From: an uncultured Alkalilimnicola sp.
GTDB lineage: Bacteria > Pseudomonadota > Gammaproteobacteria > Nitrococcales > AK92
Reading direction: 5' to 3'
DNA: 41,903 bases
NCBI GenBank assembly: GCA_937951875.1
Contig: CALGAN010000014.1
Span: 1-41,903 of the forward strand
A program made the position numbers and the translations under genes. Each line of letters opens with the position of its first letter. The stretch's first letter is position 1. Below, piece after piece: positions 16,663 through 24,412 of the stretch. Under the pieces are notes generated by a model that saw only the letters and a program-made list of their open reading frames with translations, did no database searches and was not told where the DNA came from.

Positions 16663-17328
16663 ATGACGCGCTCGCGCCTGCTCGGCAACAGCCCGCTGGC
16701 CCACGGCTGGCGGCTGCTGCGCGCGGAGGCGCCGGCGCTGACCGAGACCGTCCGGCCGGGGCAGCTGCTGCGCCTGACCGCCGACGGCGTCGACCTCACC
16801 CTGCCGGTCAGCCACGCCTCCAGCGCCGAAGGCTGGCTGGCGGCGCTGGCGCCGCCGGATTCGCCAGCCGCGGCGCTGGCGCTGCACGCGCCGCTGACGC
16901 TGGAATTGACGGGAGACGGCTGGGACTTGGCGGCACTGACGGCGGCGCCGGTGATCGTGGGCAGCGATAGCGGCGTGGGCGCGGCGCTGTTCGCCGCCGA
17001 GCGGCTGGCGCAGCCGCCGCGGCTGGTGATCCTCGGCGGCGCCTATCCGCCGCCGTTCCGCCCCGTCCCATCCACCTACATGACCCCCGACCTGCCGGCC
17101 CACGTGATCGGCGCGGCGCCGGCGCTGGAGGCGCGCGGCGTGGTCAGCCGGGTGGCGTCGACCGCCGACCTGCCCGGTTGCTTCGACGGCACGCCCGCCG
17201 AGCTGGCGGCATTGTGGCTGGCGATCAACGGCACGGCGCCGGTGCTGGCCTGCGCGCCGGCGGCGGAGCTGGAAGCGCTCGCTGCCCGGCTCGGCGCGCA
17301 GCTGCACGGCATCGCCGCGCCGGCCTGA
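16663..17328 (+). CDS. Degenerate PyrK/ferredoxin-reductase-like protein
   Basis: A 221-aa protein starting six bases after pyrC'. The N-terminus (SRLLGNSPLAHGWRLLRAEA, then VRPGQLLRLTADG) resembles the beta-barrel of dihydroorotate dehydrogenase electron-transfer subunits (PyrK), which begin with an odd-residue strand and a GQF/GQL element. The middle (APVIVGSDSGVGAALFAAER, about 97-116) resembles their nucleotide-binding loop. The flavin RxYS motif and the C-terminal cysteine cluster that binds 2Fe-2S in PyrK are absent; only two isolated Cys are seen. It probably does not carry electrons like PyrK. It ends one base before the convergent pilU stop. Assignment to the superfamily is tentative. 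Confidence 0.5.
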   Translation: MTRSRLLGNSPLAHGWRLLRAEAPALTETVRPGQLLRLTADGVDLTLPVSHASSAEGWLAALAPPDSPAAALALHAPLTLELTGDGWDLAALTAAPVIVGSDSGVGAALFAAERLAQPPRLVILGGAYPPPFRPVPSTYMTPDLPAHVIGAAPALEARGVVSRVASTADLPGCFDGTPAELAALWLAINGTAPVLACAPAAELEALAARLGAQLHGIAAPA

Positions 17329-18477
17329 TCAGAACCGACGCGGCGGCGGCGTGACGCTGGGCTCGTCCAGCAGCGACAGCCCCTCGGCCGCGCTCTGTAC
17401 CCGCTCCTTGACGTCCTCGTCGCCGAGCTTGGCCATGAGACGCACCTCGTTGGCGGAGTCGGCGTAGCGCAGCGCATCCTCGTAGGTGATCTGGCCGCTC
17501 TTGTACAGCTCGTACAGGTGCTGGTCGAAGGTCTGCATGCCCTGCTCGCGCGAGCGCTTCATGATCTCCTTGAGCTCGTGCACCGCGCCCTCGCGGATCT
17601 TGTCCTGCACCAGCGGCGTACCGATCAGGATCTCGATCGCCGGCACCCGCCCCTTGCCGTCCGGGGTGGGAATGAGCTGCTGGGCGATCACCGCCTTGAG
17701 GTTGAGCGACAGGTCCATGAACAGCTGGTTGTGCCGCTCCGGCGGGAAGAAGTTGACGATGCGGTCCATCGCCTGGTTGGCGTTGTTGGCGTGCAGGGTG
17801 GCCAGGCACAGGTGGCCGGTCTCGGCGAAGGCGATGGCGTAGTCCATCGTCTCGCGGGTGCGGATCTCGCCGATCAGGATCACGTCCGGCGCCTGGCGCA
17901 GGGTGTTGCGCAGCGCCACCTCGAAGGACTCGGTGTCGATGCCCACCTCGCGCTGGGTGACGATGCAGCCGGCGTGCTGGTGGATGAATTCGATCGGGTC
18001 CTCGATGGTGATGATGTGGCCGGTGCTGTTCTGGTTGCGGTAGCCGATCATCGCCGCCAGCGAGGTCGACTTACCCGTGCCGGTGGCGCCGACGAAGATG
18101 ATCAGGCCGCGCTTGGTCATCGCCAGATCCTTGAGGACCGGCGGCAGCCGCAGCTCCTCGATGGTCGGGATGTGGGTCTCGATCCGGCGCAGCACCATGC
18201 CGCAGTGATTGCGCTGGAAGAAGGCGCTGACGCGGAAGCGCCCCAGCCCCGGCGCGCTGATAGCGAAGTTGCACTCGTGAGTGCGCAGGAATTCCTCGCG
18301 CTGCTGCGCGGTCATCACCGACAGCACCACCTGCTGCGCCTGCTCCGGCGCGAGCTTGGTCTTGGTGACCGGCATGATGCGTCCGGCGACCTTCATCGAC
18401 GGCGGCGCGCCAGCCGTGATGAACAGGTCCGACCCCTTCTTTTCCACCATCAACTGAAGCAGGGAGTTGAAATCCAT
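17329..18477 (-). CDS. pilU: Type IV pilus retraction ATPase PilU
   Basis: Hexameric secretion-type ATPase of 382 aa that assists PilT in pilus retraction. Seen are GSDLFITAGAPPSMKVAGRI near residue 15, the Walker A loop VGATGTGKSTSLAAMIGY near residues 128-145, the Asp box IITIEDPIEFIHQH, the Walker B region PDVILIGEIRTRETMDYA near residue 200, and the His box ETGHLCLATLHANNANQAMD near residue 218. The C-terminal extension of about 40 residues past the PilT end is typical of PilU. It follows pilT with a 45-bp gap that contains a 15-bp palindrome. It lies convergent to the pyrimidine run with no spare bases. Confidence 0.96.
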   Translation of the reverse strand: MDFNSLLQLMVEKKGSDLFITAGAPPSMKVAGRIMPVTKTKLAPEQAQQVVLSVMTAQQREEFLRTHECNFAISAPGLGRFRVSAFFQRNHCGMVLRRIETHIPTIEELRLPPVLKDLAMTKRGLIIFVGATGTGKSTSLAAMIGYRNQNSTGHIITIEDPIEFIHQHAGCIVTQREVGIDTESFEVALRNTLRQAPDVILIGEIRTRETMDYAIAFAETGHLCLATLHANNANQAMDRIVNFFPPERHNQLFMDLSLNLKAVIAQQLIPTPDGKGRVPAIEILIGTPLVQDKIREGAVHELKEIMKRSREQGMQTFDQHLYELYKSGQITYEDALRYADSANEVRLMAKLGDEDVKERVQSAAEGLSLLDEPSVTPPPRRF

Positions 18478-18502
18478 GCCTTGTCCCTCGGGGGCAAATC
18501 GT

Positions 18503-18517
18503 GTCGATCCGATCGAC
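18503..18517. repeat. 15-bp palindrome between pilT and pilU
   Basis: GTCGATC-C-GATCGAC is a perfect 7-bp inverted repeat around one central base, in the 45-bp gap between the pilT stop (18523) and the pilU start (18477). It is a candidate operator or a small RNA hairpin base. Nothing in the sequence identifies a binding protein. Confidence 0.4.
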
Positions 18518-18522
18518 GCCTA

Positions 18523-19560
18523 TCAGAGGAAGGCGTCCTTGTTCTGAGCGCGCGAGCGCGCTTCCTGCTTGCTCACGATGCCCTTGCGCACCAGGTTCTG
18601 CAGGCACTGATCCAAGGTCTGCATGCCGTACTGCCCGCCGGTTTGGATGGCCGAGTACATCTGCGCGACCTTGTCCTCGCGGATGAGGTTACGGATGGCC
18701 GGGGTGCCGATCATGATCTCGTGCGCCGCCACTCGGCCGCCGCCGATCTTCTTGAGCAGGGTCTGCGAGATCACTGCCCGCAGCGACTCCGACAGCATGG
18801 AGCGCACCATCGCCTTTTCCGCCGCCGGGAACACGTCGATGATGCGGTCGATGGTCTTGGCCGCCGAGGTGGTGTGCAGGGTGCCGAACACCAGGTGACC
18901 GGTCTCGGCCGCGGTCAACGCCAGGCGGATGGTCTCCAGGTCACGCATCTCACCCACCAGGATCACGTCCGGGTCTTCGCGCAGCGCCGAGCGCAGCGCC
19001 TCGTTGAAGCCCAAGGTGTCGCGGTGCACCTCGCGCTGGTTGACCAGGCACTTCTTCGACTCGTGCACGAACTCGATCGGGTCCTCGACGGTGAGGATGT
19101 GCTGGTGGCAGGTCTCGTTCTTGTAGTTGATCATCGCCGCCAGCGTGGTGGACTTACCCGAGCCTGTCGGGCCGGTCACCAGCACCAGGCCGCGCGGATT
19201 GTCGGCGATTTCCTTGAACACCGGCGGCGCGTTCAGGTCCTCCAGGCTCAGCACGGTGGAGGGAATGGTACGGAACACCGCGCCGGCGCCGCGGTTGTGG
19301 TTGAAGGCGTTGACGCGGAAGCGCGCAAGGCCGGGAATCTCGAACGAGAAGTCCGTTTCCAGGAACTCCTCGTAGTCCTTGCGCTGCTTGTCGTTCATGA
19401 TGTCGTAGACGAGACTATGAACCTGCTTATGGTCCATGGGCGGCAGGTTGATTCGCCGAATGTCGCCGTCCACCCGTATCATGGGCGGCAAGCCGGCGGA
19501 TAAATGCAGGTCCGAGGCGTTGTTCTTGACGCCGAAGGCCAGCAAATCAGCGATATCCAT
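18523..19560 (-). CDS. pilT: Type IV pilus retraction ATPase PilT
   Basis: Main pilus retraction motor, 345 aa, the normal PilT length. Motifs are NNASDLHLSAGLPPMIRVDG near residues 13-32, Walker A TGPTGSGKSTTLAAMINY near 131-148, Asp box ILTVEDPIEFVH, Walker B PDVILVGEMRDLETIRLALT near 199-218, His box ETGHLVFGTLHTTSAAKTID, and the AIRNLIRE element near residue 290 that PilT needs for retraction. pilU follows 45 bp downstream. It is divergent from yggS across 86 bp. With the Pil-Chp operon on the same strand 9 kb away, sensing and motor genes lie close together, as in Pseudomonas. Confidence 0.97.
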   Translation of the reverse strand: MDIADLLAFGVKNNASDLHLSAGLPPMIRVDGDIRRINLPPMDHKQVHSLVYDIMNDKQRKDYEEFLETDFSFEIPGLARFRVNAFNHNRGAGAVFRTIPSTVLSLEDLNAPPVFKEIADNPRGLVLVTGPTGSGKSTTLAAMINYKNETCHQHILTVEDPIEFVHESKKCLVNQREVHRDTLGFNEALRSALREDPDVILVGEMRDLETIRLALTAAETGHLVFGTLHTTSAAKTIDRIIDVFPAAEKAMVRSMLSESLRAVISQTLLKKIGGGRVAAHEIMIGTPAIRNLIREDKVAQMYSAIQTGGQYGMQTLDQCLQNLVRKGIVSKQEARSRAQNKDAFL

Positions 19561-19646
19561 GGAATCCCCCTAGCGGAAAAACACGTCGGCATTGTTGTTC
19601 TGCGAGGCACCCCGCCAGCCGAACGCCCAAACTACAGCTATCACTA

Positions 19647-20354
19647 ATGGCAAGCAATAACAGCGCACTGGCGCAACGCCTGACCCAGCTCAAGACCCGG
19701 ATCGCCGAGGCCGAGCGGCGCTTCGGCCGAGCCCCCGGCAGCGTGGCGCTGCTGGCGGTGAGCAAAACCCAACCGGCGCAGGCGATTCGCGCCGCCTACG
19801 AGTTGGGTCAACGCGACTTCGGCGAGAATTATCTGCAGGAGGCGCTGAGCAAGCGCGAGCAGCTGGGCGACCTGCCGCTCATTTGGCATTTCATCGGCCC
19901 TATCCAAAGCAATAAAACAAAAAGCATCGCCGAGAACTTTGATTGGGTTCACAGCGTCGATCGGGTGAAAATCGCCGAGCGGCTGAGCGCGCAACGCCCG
20001 CCCGAGCTGCCGCCGCTCAACGTCTGCGTGCAGGTCAACGTCAGCGGCGAGGCCAGCAAATCCGGCGTGGCACCGGAGGAGGCGGCGGCGCTGGCGGCGG
20101 CGGTGGCGCGGTTGCCGCGGCTGCGGCTGCGCGGCCTGATGACCATCCCCGCGCCGGCCGCCGATTTCGAGCGGCAGCGCGCGCCGCTGCGGCGCCTGCG
20201 CGAGCTGCTGGAGCGGCTGCGCGACGAGGGTTACGCCCTAGATACACTTTCCATGGGCATGAGCGATGATCTGGAAGCGGCGATCGCCGAAGGCGCCACC
20301 CTGGTGCGGATCGGCACGGCGCTGTTCGGCGCCCGCGAGCGCCGCACCGACTGA
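19647..20354 (+). CDS. yggS: YggS family pyridoxal phosphate homeostasis protein
   Basis: Single-domain alanine-racemase-like barrel that binds PLP and controls vitamin B6 and amino-acid homeostasis, 235 aa. The PLP lysine is in LLAVSKTQPAQAI (about residue 37); further motifs are DFGENYLQEALSK, WHFIGPIQSNKTK, QVNVSGEASKSGV near 130, LRGLMTIPAP near 155 and LSMGMSDDLEAAIAEGATLV near 203. These are all typical of YggS/PLPBP. The ATG lacks a clear ribosome site (CTATCACTA precedes it). proC follows 13 bp downstream; the yggS-proC-yggT order is conserved in gammaproteobacteria. No racemase activity is expected. Confidence 0.95.
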   Translation: MASNNSALAQRLTQLKTRIAEAERRFGRAPGSVALLAVSKTQPAQAIRAAYELGQRDFGENYLQEALSKREQLGDLPLIWHFIGPIQSNKTKSIAENFDWVHSVDRVKIAERLSAQRPPELPPLNVCVQVNVSGEASKSGVAPEEAAALAAAVARLPRLRLRGLMTIPAPAADFERQRAPLRRLRELLERLRDEGYALDTLSMGMSDDLEAAIAEGATLVRIGTALFGARERRTD

Positions 20355-20367
20355 TTAGGAGGTCCGC

Positions 20368-21195
20368 GTGAGCACGCACACCATCGCATTCATCGGCGGC
20401 GGCAACATGGCCCGCAGCCTCATCGGCGGCCTGGTTGCCGACGGCTACCCGGCCGACCGCATCTGGGTTTCGGATCCGGTCAAGGAAGTCCTGGCCGATC
20501 TGGCCGCCAACTTCGGCGTGCGCATCGCCGAGAGCAATCTCGCCGCCGCCGCCCAGGCCGACACCCTGGTGCTCGCGGTGAAGCCGCAGGTGATCAAGCC
20601 GGTAGCCGAGGAGCTGGCGCCGGCGCTGCGCGGCCGCCAGGTGCTGGTGATCTCGATCGCCGCCGGAGTGCGCGAGCCCGACCTCAACCGCTGGCTGGGC
20701 GGCGACCTCGCCATCGTCCGCGCCATGCCCAACACCCCGGCCCTGGTCCAGACCGGCGCCACCGGCCTGTACGCCAACGCTCGGGTCAGCGCGCAGCAGC
20801 GCGACCTCGCCGAATCGCTGCTGCGCGCGGTGGGTGTGACCCAGTGGGTGGCCGAGGAGCCCCTGCTGGATGCGGTCACCGCCCTCTCCGGCAGCGGGCC
20901 GGCCTATTTCTTCCTGCTGATCGAGCTGATCGAGCAAGCCGGCGTCAAGCTCGGGCTGCCGCCCGAGACCGCCCGGCTGCTGACCCTGCAGACCGCGCTA
21001 GGCGCGGCGAAGATGGCACTGGAGAGTCGCGAGAGCGCCGCCGTGCTGCGCCAGCGGGTGACCTCGCCGGGCGGCACCACCGAGCGGGCGCTGGCGACGT
21101 TCGAGCAGGGCGGCCTGCGCGAGCTGGTGGAGCAGGCGCTGCGGGCGGCCTCCGATCGGGCCGCCGAGCTGGGCGACATGCTGGGGAAACAATAA
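20368..21195 (+). CDS. proC: Pyrroline-5-carboxylate reductase
   Basis: Last enzyme of proline synthesis, reducing pyrroline-5-carboxylate with NAD(P)H, 275 aa. The dinucleotide-binding loop is IAFIGGGNMARSLIGGLV at the N-terminus, VLAVKPQVIKPVAEEL lies near residue 70, and the C-terminal signature region is DAVTALSGSGPAYFFLLIEL near 168, with the LRQRVTSPGGTTERAL segment near 226. Translation starts at a GTG (20368) with a strong AGGAGG seven bases or so upstream; the next in-frame ATG would remove the nucleotide loop, so GTG is right. yggT begins directly after the stop. Confidence 0.97.
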   Translation: MSTHTIAFIGGGNMARSLIGGLVADGYPADRIWVSDPVKEVLADLAANFGVRIAESNLAAAAQADTLVLAVKPQVIKPVAEELAPALRGRQVLVISIAAGVREPDLNRWLGGDLAIVRAMPNTPALVQTGATGLYANARVSAQQRDLAESLLRAVGVTQWVAEEPLLDAVTALSGSGPAYFFLLIELIEQAGVKLGLPPETARLLTLQTALGAAKMALESRESAAVLRQRVTSPGGTTERALATFEQGGLRELVEQALRAASDRAAELGDMLGKQ

Positions 21196-21768
21196 ATGGA
21201 CGGCTATTTCACCAATCCGCTGGTATTCCTGCTGCAAACCGCCTTCAATCTGTACATCCTGGCGGTGCTGCTGCGCTTCCTGCTGCAGCTGGTGAGAGCC
21301 GATTTCTACAATCCGATCTCCCAGTTCCTGGTGAAGGTCACCCAGCCGGTGCTGCGCCCGCTGCGCCGGGTCATTCCCGGCTTCGGCGGCATCGACGTGG
21401 CGGCCCTGGTGCTGTTGTTCGCCCTGCAGCTGGCGGCGCTGTACGTGGTCTGGCTGGTCGGCAGCGGCGTGCTGCTGTCGCCGGCGGTGGCCATCGTGCT
21501 GGCGGTGGCCGAGCTGGTGGAGCTGCTGCTCAACGTCTACATGGTGGTGCTGATCGTCCAAGCCATCCTCAGCTGGGTGCAGTCCGGCTACAACCCGGTG
21601 GCGTCCGTCCTCTATAGCCTGTCCGATCCGGTGCTGCGGCCGATACGGCGCATGCTGCCCCCCATCGCCGGCCTGGATCTGTCGCCGCTGGTGGCGATCA
21701 TCGCCATCCAGGTGATCAAGATGCTGGCCCTGCCGCCGCTGCATCAGCTGGCGCGCGCGGTGAGCTGA
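21196..21768 (+). CDS. yggT: YggT family membrane protein
   Basis: Integral membrane protein of 190 aa with two copies of the YGGT domain. Each copy shows a helix pair around a conserved segment: LLRFLLQLVRADFYNPISQF then TQPVLRPLRRVIPGFGGIDV in the first half, and VQAILSWVQSGYNPVASVLY then SDPVLRPIRRMLPPIAGLDL in the second. The ATG abuts the proC stop and YggU starts one base after its stop. The family has been linked to osmotic tolerance and, in other phyla, to division or photosystem assembly. No specific function is known in gammaproteobacteria. Confidence 0.93.
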   Translation: MDGYFTNPLVFLLQTAFNLYILAVLLRFLLQLVRADFYNPISQFLVKVTQPVLRPLRRVIPGFGGIDVAALVLLFALQLAALYVVWLVGSGVLLSPAVAIVLAVAELVELLLNVYMVVLIVQAILSWVQSGYNPVASVLYSLSDPVLRPIRRMLPPIAGLDLSPLVAIIAIQVIKMLALPPLHQLARAVS

Positions 21769-21769
21769 C

Positions 21770-22051
21770 ATGGGCGCGCAGTGGCAGGGTCAGGATCTGA
21801 TCCTGACGGTGAAGGTGCAGCCGCGCGCCAGCAAGGACGAGCTGCTCTGGCAAGGCGAGCAGCTCAAGCTGCGGATCACCGCCCCGCCGGTGGACGGCAA
21901 GGCCAACGAGCATCTGGTCGGCTTCCTGGCCAAGCTGTTCCGGGTGCCGAAGGGCCAGGTGGAGATCCTCAGCGGTGAAACCGGGCGCGACAAGCGCATC
22001 CGCATCCGCGCGCCGCGCGAGATTCCCGCGGAGATCGGGCAAAAGCCTTGA
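21770..22051 (+). CDS. yggU: YggU family protein (DUF167)
   Basis: Small cytosolic protein of 93 aa, full length for DUF167/UPF0235. The family core is LTVKVQPRASKDELLWQGEQ, followed by KLRITAPPVDGKANEHLVGF near residue 42, FRVPKGQVEILSGETGRDK near residue 62, and a basic end. Biochemical role unknown. It sits directly after yggT, the arrangement seen in many proteobacteria, and is the last gene of the yggS-proC-yggT-yggU run; metX follows after 78 bp with its own candidate promoter. Confidence 0.92.
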   Translation: MGAQWQGQDLILTVKVQPRASKDELLWQGEQLKLRITAPPVDGKANEHLVGFLAKLFRVPKGQVEILSGETGRDKRIRIRAPREIPAEIGQKP

Positions 22052-22062
22052 CGGACGCGATG

Positions 22063-22091
22063 TTGCGAGCGACTACCGCGGACAGTAGACT
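22063..22091 (+). promoter_or_regulatory. Candidate sigma-70 promoter for metX
   Basis: TTGCGA (22063-22068) and TAGACT (22086-22091) are separated by 17 bases, each matching four of six consensus positions. The predicted message would start near 22098 and have a leader of about 30 bases. The metX ATG has no clear Shine-Dalgarno sequence, which is unusual beside its neighbours. Confidence 0.4.
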
Positions 22092-22129
22092 TGCGCCACT
22101 TTCCTCCTTCTTGAGCATTCCACCCGTCG

Positions 22130-23284
22130 ATGCCTAAACCGTTTCCGGCCGACTCCGTCGGTCTCGTGACTCCCCGCAAACACCATTTCGACCAGCCCCT
22201 GGCGCTGGACAGCGGTCGTGAGCTGCCGGAATACGATCTGGTGTATGAAACCTACGGTGAGCTCAACGCGGACCGCTCCAACGCGGTGTTGATCTGCCAC
22301 GCCCTATCGGGCGACGCGCACGCCGCCGGGTATCACAGCGAGAACGACCGCAAGCCCGGCTGGTGGGATGCCGCCATCGGCCCCGGCAAGCCGATCGATA
22401 CCAACCGCTTCTTCGTGGTGTCGAGCAACAACCTCGGTGGCTGCAGCGGTTCGACCGGGCCGTCCAGCGTCAATCCGCGGACCGGCATGCGCTACGGCCC
22501 CGACTTCCCGATGGTGACCGTGCCCGACTGGGTGCGCGCGCAGGCGCGGCTGGCGGACGTGCTGGGCATCGCGCGCTTCGCCGCCGTGATCGGCGGCAGC
22601 CTGGGCGGCATGCAGGCGCTGCAGTGGGCGATCGACTTCCCCGACCGCCTGCGCCACGCGCTGCTGATCGCCACCGCCCCCAAGCTGTCGGCGCAGAACA
22701 TCGCCTTCAACGAAGTGGCGCGCCAGGCGATCCTGTCCGATCCGGACTTCCGCGACGGCCGCTACATGGATCACGGCGTCATTCCGCGCCGCGGGCTGGC
22801 GCTGGCGCGCATGCTCGGTCACATCACCTATCTGTCCGACGACGCCATGCGCGCCAAGTTCGGGCGCCAGCCCAGGGGGGCGGAGGGCAAGCTGTCGTAC
22901 AGCTTCGACGTCGACTTCGAGGTGGAAAGCTACCTGCGCTACCAAGGCCAGACCTTCGTCGAGCGCTTCGACGCCAACACTTACCTGCTGATGACCAAGG
23001 CGCTGGACTACTTCGATCCGGCCGCCAAGCACGGCCACGACCTGTCCAAGGCGCTAGCCCACGTCAAGGCGGAGTTCCTGGTGGTGTCCTTCACCAGCGA
23101 CTGGCGCTTCGCGCCGAGCCGCTCGCGCGAGATCGTGCGCGCCCTGCTCGACGGCGACAAGGACGTGACCTACGCCGAGATCGACGCGCCGCACGGCCAC
23201 GACGCCTTCCTGCTGCCGATCCCGGCCTACTTCGACGTGCTGCGGGCCTATCTGGAGCGGGTAGCCGAGGAGGTGGGGATATGA
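22130..23284 (+). CDS. metX: Homoserine O-acyltransferase MetX
   Basis: Alpha/beta-hydrolase that activates homoserine for methionine synthesis, 384 aa. The nucleophile elbow is VIGGSLGGMQALQWAID near residue 153, NLGGCSGSTGPSSVNP lies near 101-116, and the Asp and His of the triad are in VSFTSDWRFAPSRS near 320 and DAPHGHDAFLLPI near 354. Many proteobacterial MetX proteins linked to metW use succinyl-CoA rather than acetyl-CoA; the sequence alone does not let me decide. metW overlaps by four bases. The N-terminus PKPFPADSVGLVTPRKHHFD matches the family, so the start is right although no ribosome site is visible. Confidence 0.95.
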   Translation: MPKPFPADSVGLVTPRKHHFDQPLALDSGRELPEYDLVYETYGELNADRSNAVLICHALSGDAHAAGYHSENDRKPGWWDAAIGPGKPIDTNRFFVVSSNNLGGCSGSTGPSSVNPRTGMRYGPDFPMVTVPDWVRAQARLADVLGIARFAAVIGGSLGGMQALQWAIDFPDRLRHALLIATAPKLSAQNIAFNEVARQAILSDPDFRDGRYMDHGVIPRRGLALARMLGHITYLSDDAMRAKFGRQPRGAEGKLSYSFDVDFEVESYLRYQGQTFVERFDANTYLLMTKALDYFDPAAKHGHDLSKALAHVKAEFLVVSFTSDWRFAPSRSREIVRALLDGDKDVTYAEIDAPHGHDAFLLPIPAYFDVLRAYLERVAEEVGI

Positions 23285-23883
23285 GCGAGCTGCGTCCCGA
23301 TCTGGCCATCATCACCCAATGGATCGAACCCGGCTCGCGGGTGCTGGACCTGGGCTGCGGCGACGGCACGCTGCTCAAGTACCTGCAGATCCACCGCAAG
23401 GTCAGCGGCTATGGGCTGGAGATCGATCACGACAACGTGGTCGCCTGCATCCGCAACGGCGTGGACGTGATCCAGACCGACCTGGCGCGCGGCCTGTCGG
23501 ACTTCGATCCGGATTCCTTCGACTACGTGCTCATGACGCAGACCCTGCAGGCGGTCAACCGCCCCCACATTCTCCTGCAGGAGATGCTGCGGGTCGGCCG
23601 CCAGGGCATCGTCACCTTTCCCAACTTCGGCTACTGGCGGCTGCGTCTGCAGCTGGCGTTGAAAGGACGCATGCCGATGAGCGAAGCCTTGCCGCACATG
23701 TGGTACGACACGCCCAACATCCGGCTGTTCACGCTGCGGGACTTCGAGGCGCTGTGTCACGAGCTGGGCATCCGCATCCTCGAGCGCTACGTGCTCGACC
23801 ACGCCCATCGCCGCCGGGCCTGGAGCGATCTGCTGCCGAATCTGCTGGGCGAGATCGCCATCTACCGCTTCGAGCGGCGCTGA
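23281..23883 (+). CDS. metW: Methionine biosynthesis protein MetW
   Basis: SAM-methyltransferase-fold protein of 200 aa that is linked to and needed with MetX in many proteobacteria. The nucleotide-binding loop is SRVLDLGCGDGTLLKYLQ near residues 19-36; acidic GLEIDHDNVVACI follows, then the family segments YVLMTQTLQAVNRPHILLQE near 84, VTFPNFGYWRLRLQL near 113 and HMWYDTPNIRLFTLRDFE near 139. The start ATGA overlaps the metX stop, which suggests coupled translation and a protein complex. The next gene starts two bases after its stop. Its exact reaction is not known to me. Confidence 0.95.
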   Translation: MSELRPDLAIITQWIEPGSRVLDLGCGDGTLLKYLQIHRKVSGYGLEIDHDNVVACIRNGVDVIQTDLARGLSDFDPDSFDYVLMTQTLQAVNRPHILLQEMLRVGRQGIVTFPNFGYWRLRLQLALKGRMPMSEALPHMWYDTPNIRLFTLRDFEALCHELGIRILERYVLDHAHRRRAWSDLLPNLLGEIAIYRFERR

Positions 23884-23885
23884 CC

Positions 23886-24314
23886 ATGCGGCGCGCGCTC
23901 GCTCTGCTGGTGCTGCCGCTGGCGACGCTGCTGGCGCCGGCGGCGGCGCGGGCCGGCAGCGAGACCGTCGGCGACGTGCAGGCGCACTACAACGTCTTCG
24001 CCTCCGGCTTCCTGTCGCAGGAGCAGGCACAGCGCTACGGCGTTCTGCGCAGCCGCAAGCGGGGCGTGCTGGTGCTGTCCCTGCGCCGCGACGACCAGCC
24101 GCTCACCGCCCGCGTCCATGCCAGCGCCACCGACGGCGGCGGCGAGAGCCGCTCGATCCTGATGCGGGAAGTGCGCGAGCAAGGTATGGTTTCCTATCTC
24201 GGCGATTTTCCGTTCGAGGAGGGCGAGAGCCTGCGGTTCGCGGTCGAAGTCCGCCCCGACGGCGGCGGGCCGGCGTTCACGCTGCGCTTCATCCAGGCGC
24301 TGTACGGGGATTGA
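23886..24314 (+). CDS. DUF4426 domain exported protein
   Basis: A 142-aa protein with a cleavable signal peptide (RRALALLVLPLATLLAPAAA, cleavage probably after ARA near residue 23) and a periplasmic beta-rich DUF4426 domain. Family features are GDVQAHYNVFASGFLSQEQA near residue 29 and the C-terminal FTLRFIQALYGD. It begins two bases after metW. The order metX-metW-DUF4426 is common in gammaproteobacteria, where rdgB and hemW usually follow; here a deacetylase-family gene comes next instead. Function unknown. Confidence 0.8.
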   Translation: MRRALALLVLPLATLLAPAAARAGSETVGDVQAHYNVFASGFLSQEQAQRYGVLRSRKRGVLVLSLRRDDQPLTARVHASATDGGGESRSILMREVREQGMVSYLGDFPFEEGESLRFAVEVRPDGGGPAFTLRFIQALYGD

Positions 24315-24327
24315 GCGCGCCGCGGGC

Positions 24328-24341
24328 TTGATCTAGGCCAA
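24328..24341. promoter_or_regulatory. Candidate FNR/ANR box upstream of the deacetylase-family gene
   Basis: TTGATCTAGGCCAA matches the FNR/ANR consensus TTGAT-N4-RTCAA at nine of ten fixed positions (one C for T). Its centre is 78 bp before the ATG of the downstream gene. A weak -10-like GATAGC (24362-24367) is near the right distance for activation. An oxygen-responsive promoter is an inference from this single site. Confidence 0.45.
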
Positions 24342-24412
24342 GCGGGGAAAATCGCCGCTGCGATAGCGTTGGTGAATCGATCCGGCTCGGACGGTCGTGT
24401 GGGAGAGCTCGA

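Noticed and set aside
15157..17307. 716-aa open frame opposite pyrB/pyrC'/PyrK-like genes
   Set aside because: Spans three well-supported plus-strand genes and has Gln/Arg/Gly-rich low-complexity sequence.
17518..19503. 661-aa open frame opposite pilT and pilU
   Set aside because: Covers two strongly conserved ATPase genes and their gap; mirrored low-complexity composition.
19561..19646. Promoter for yggS using TATCAC (19639-19644)
   Set aside because: It is only two bases from the ATG, so transcription would begin inside the gene; no convincing alternative was found in the 86-bp gap.
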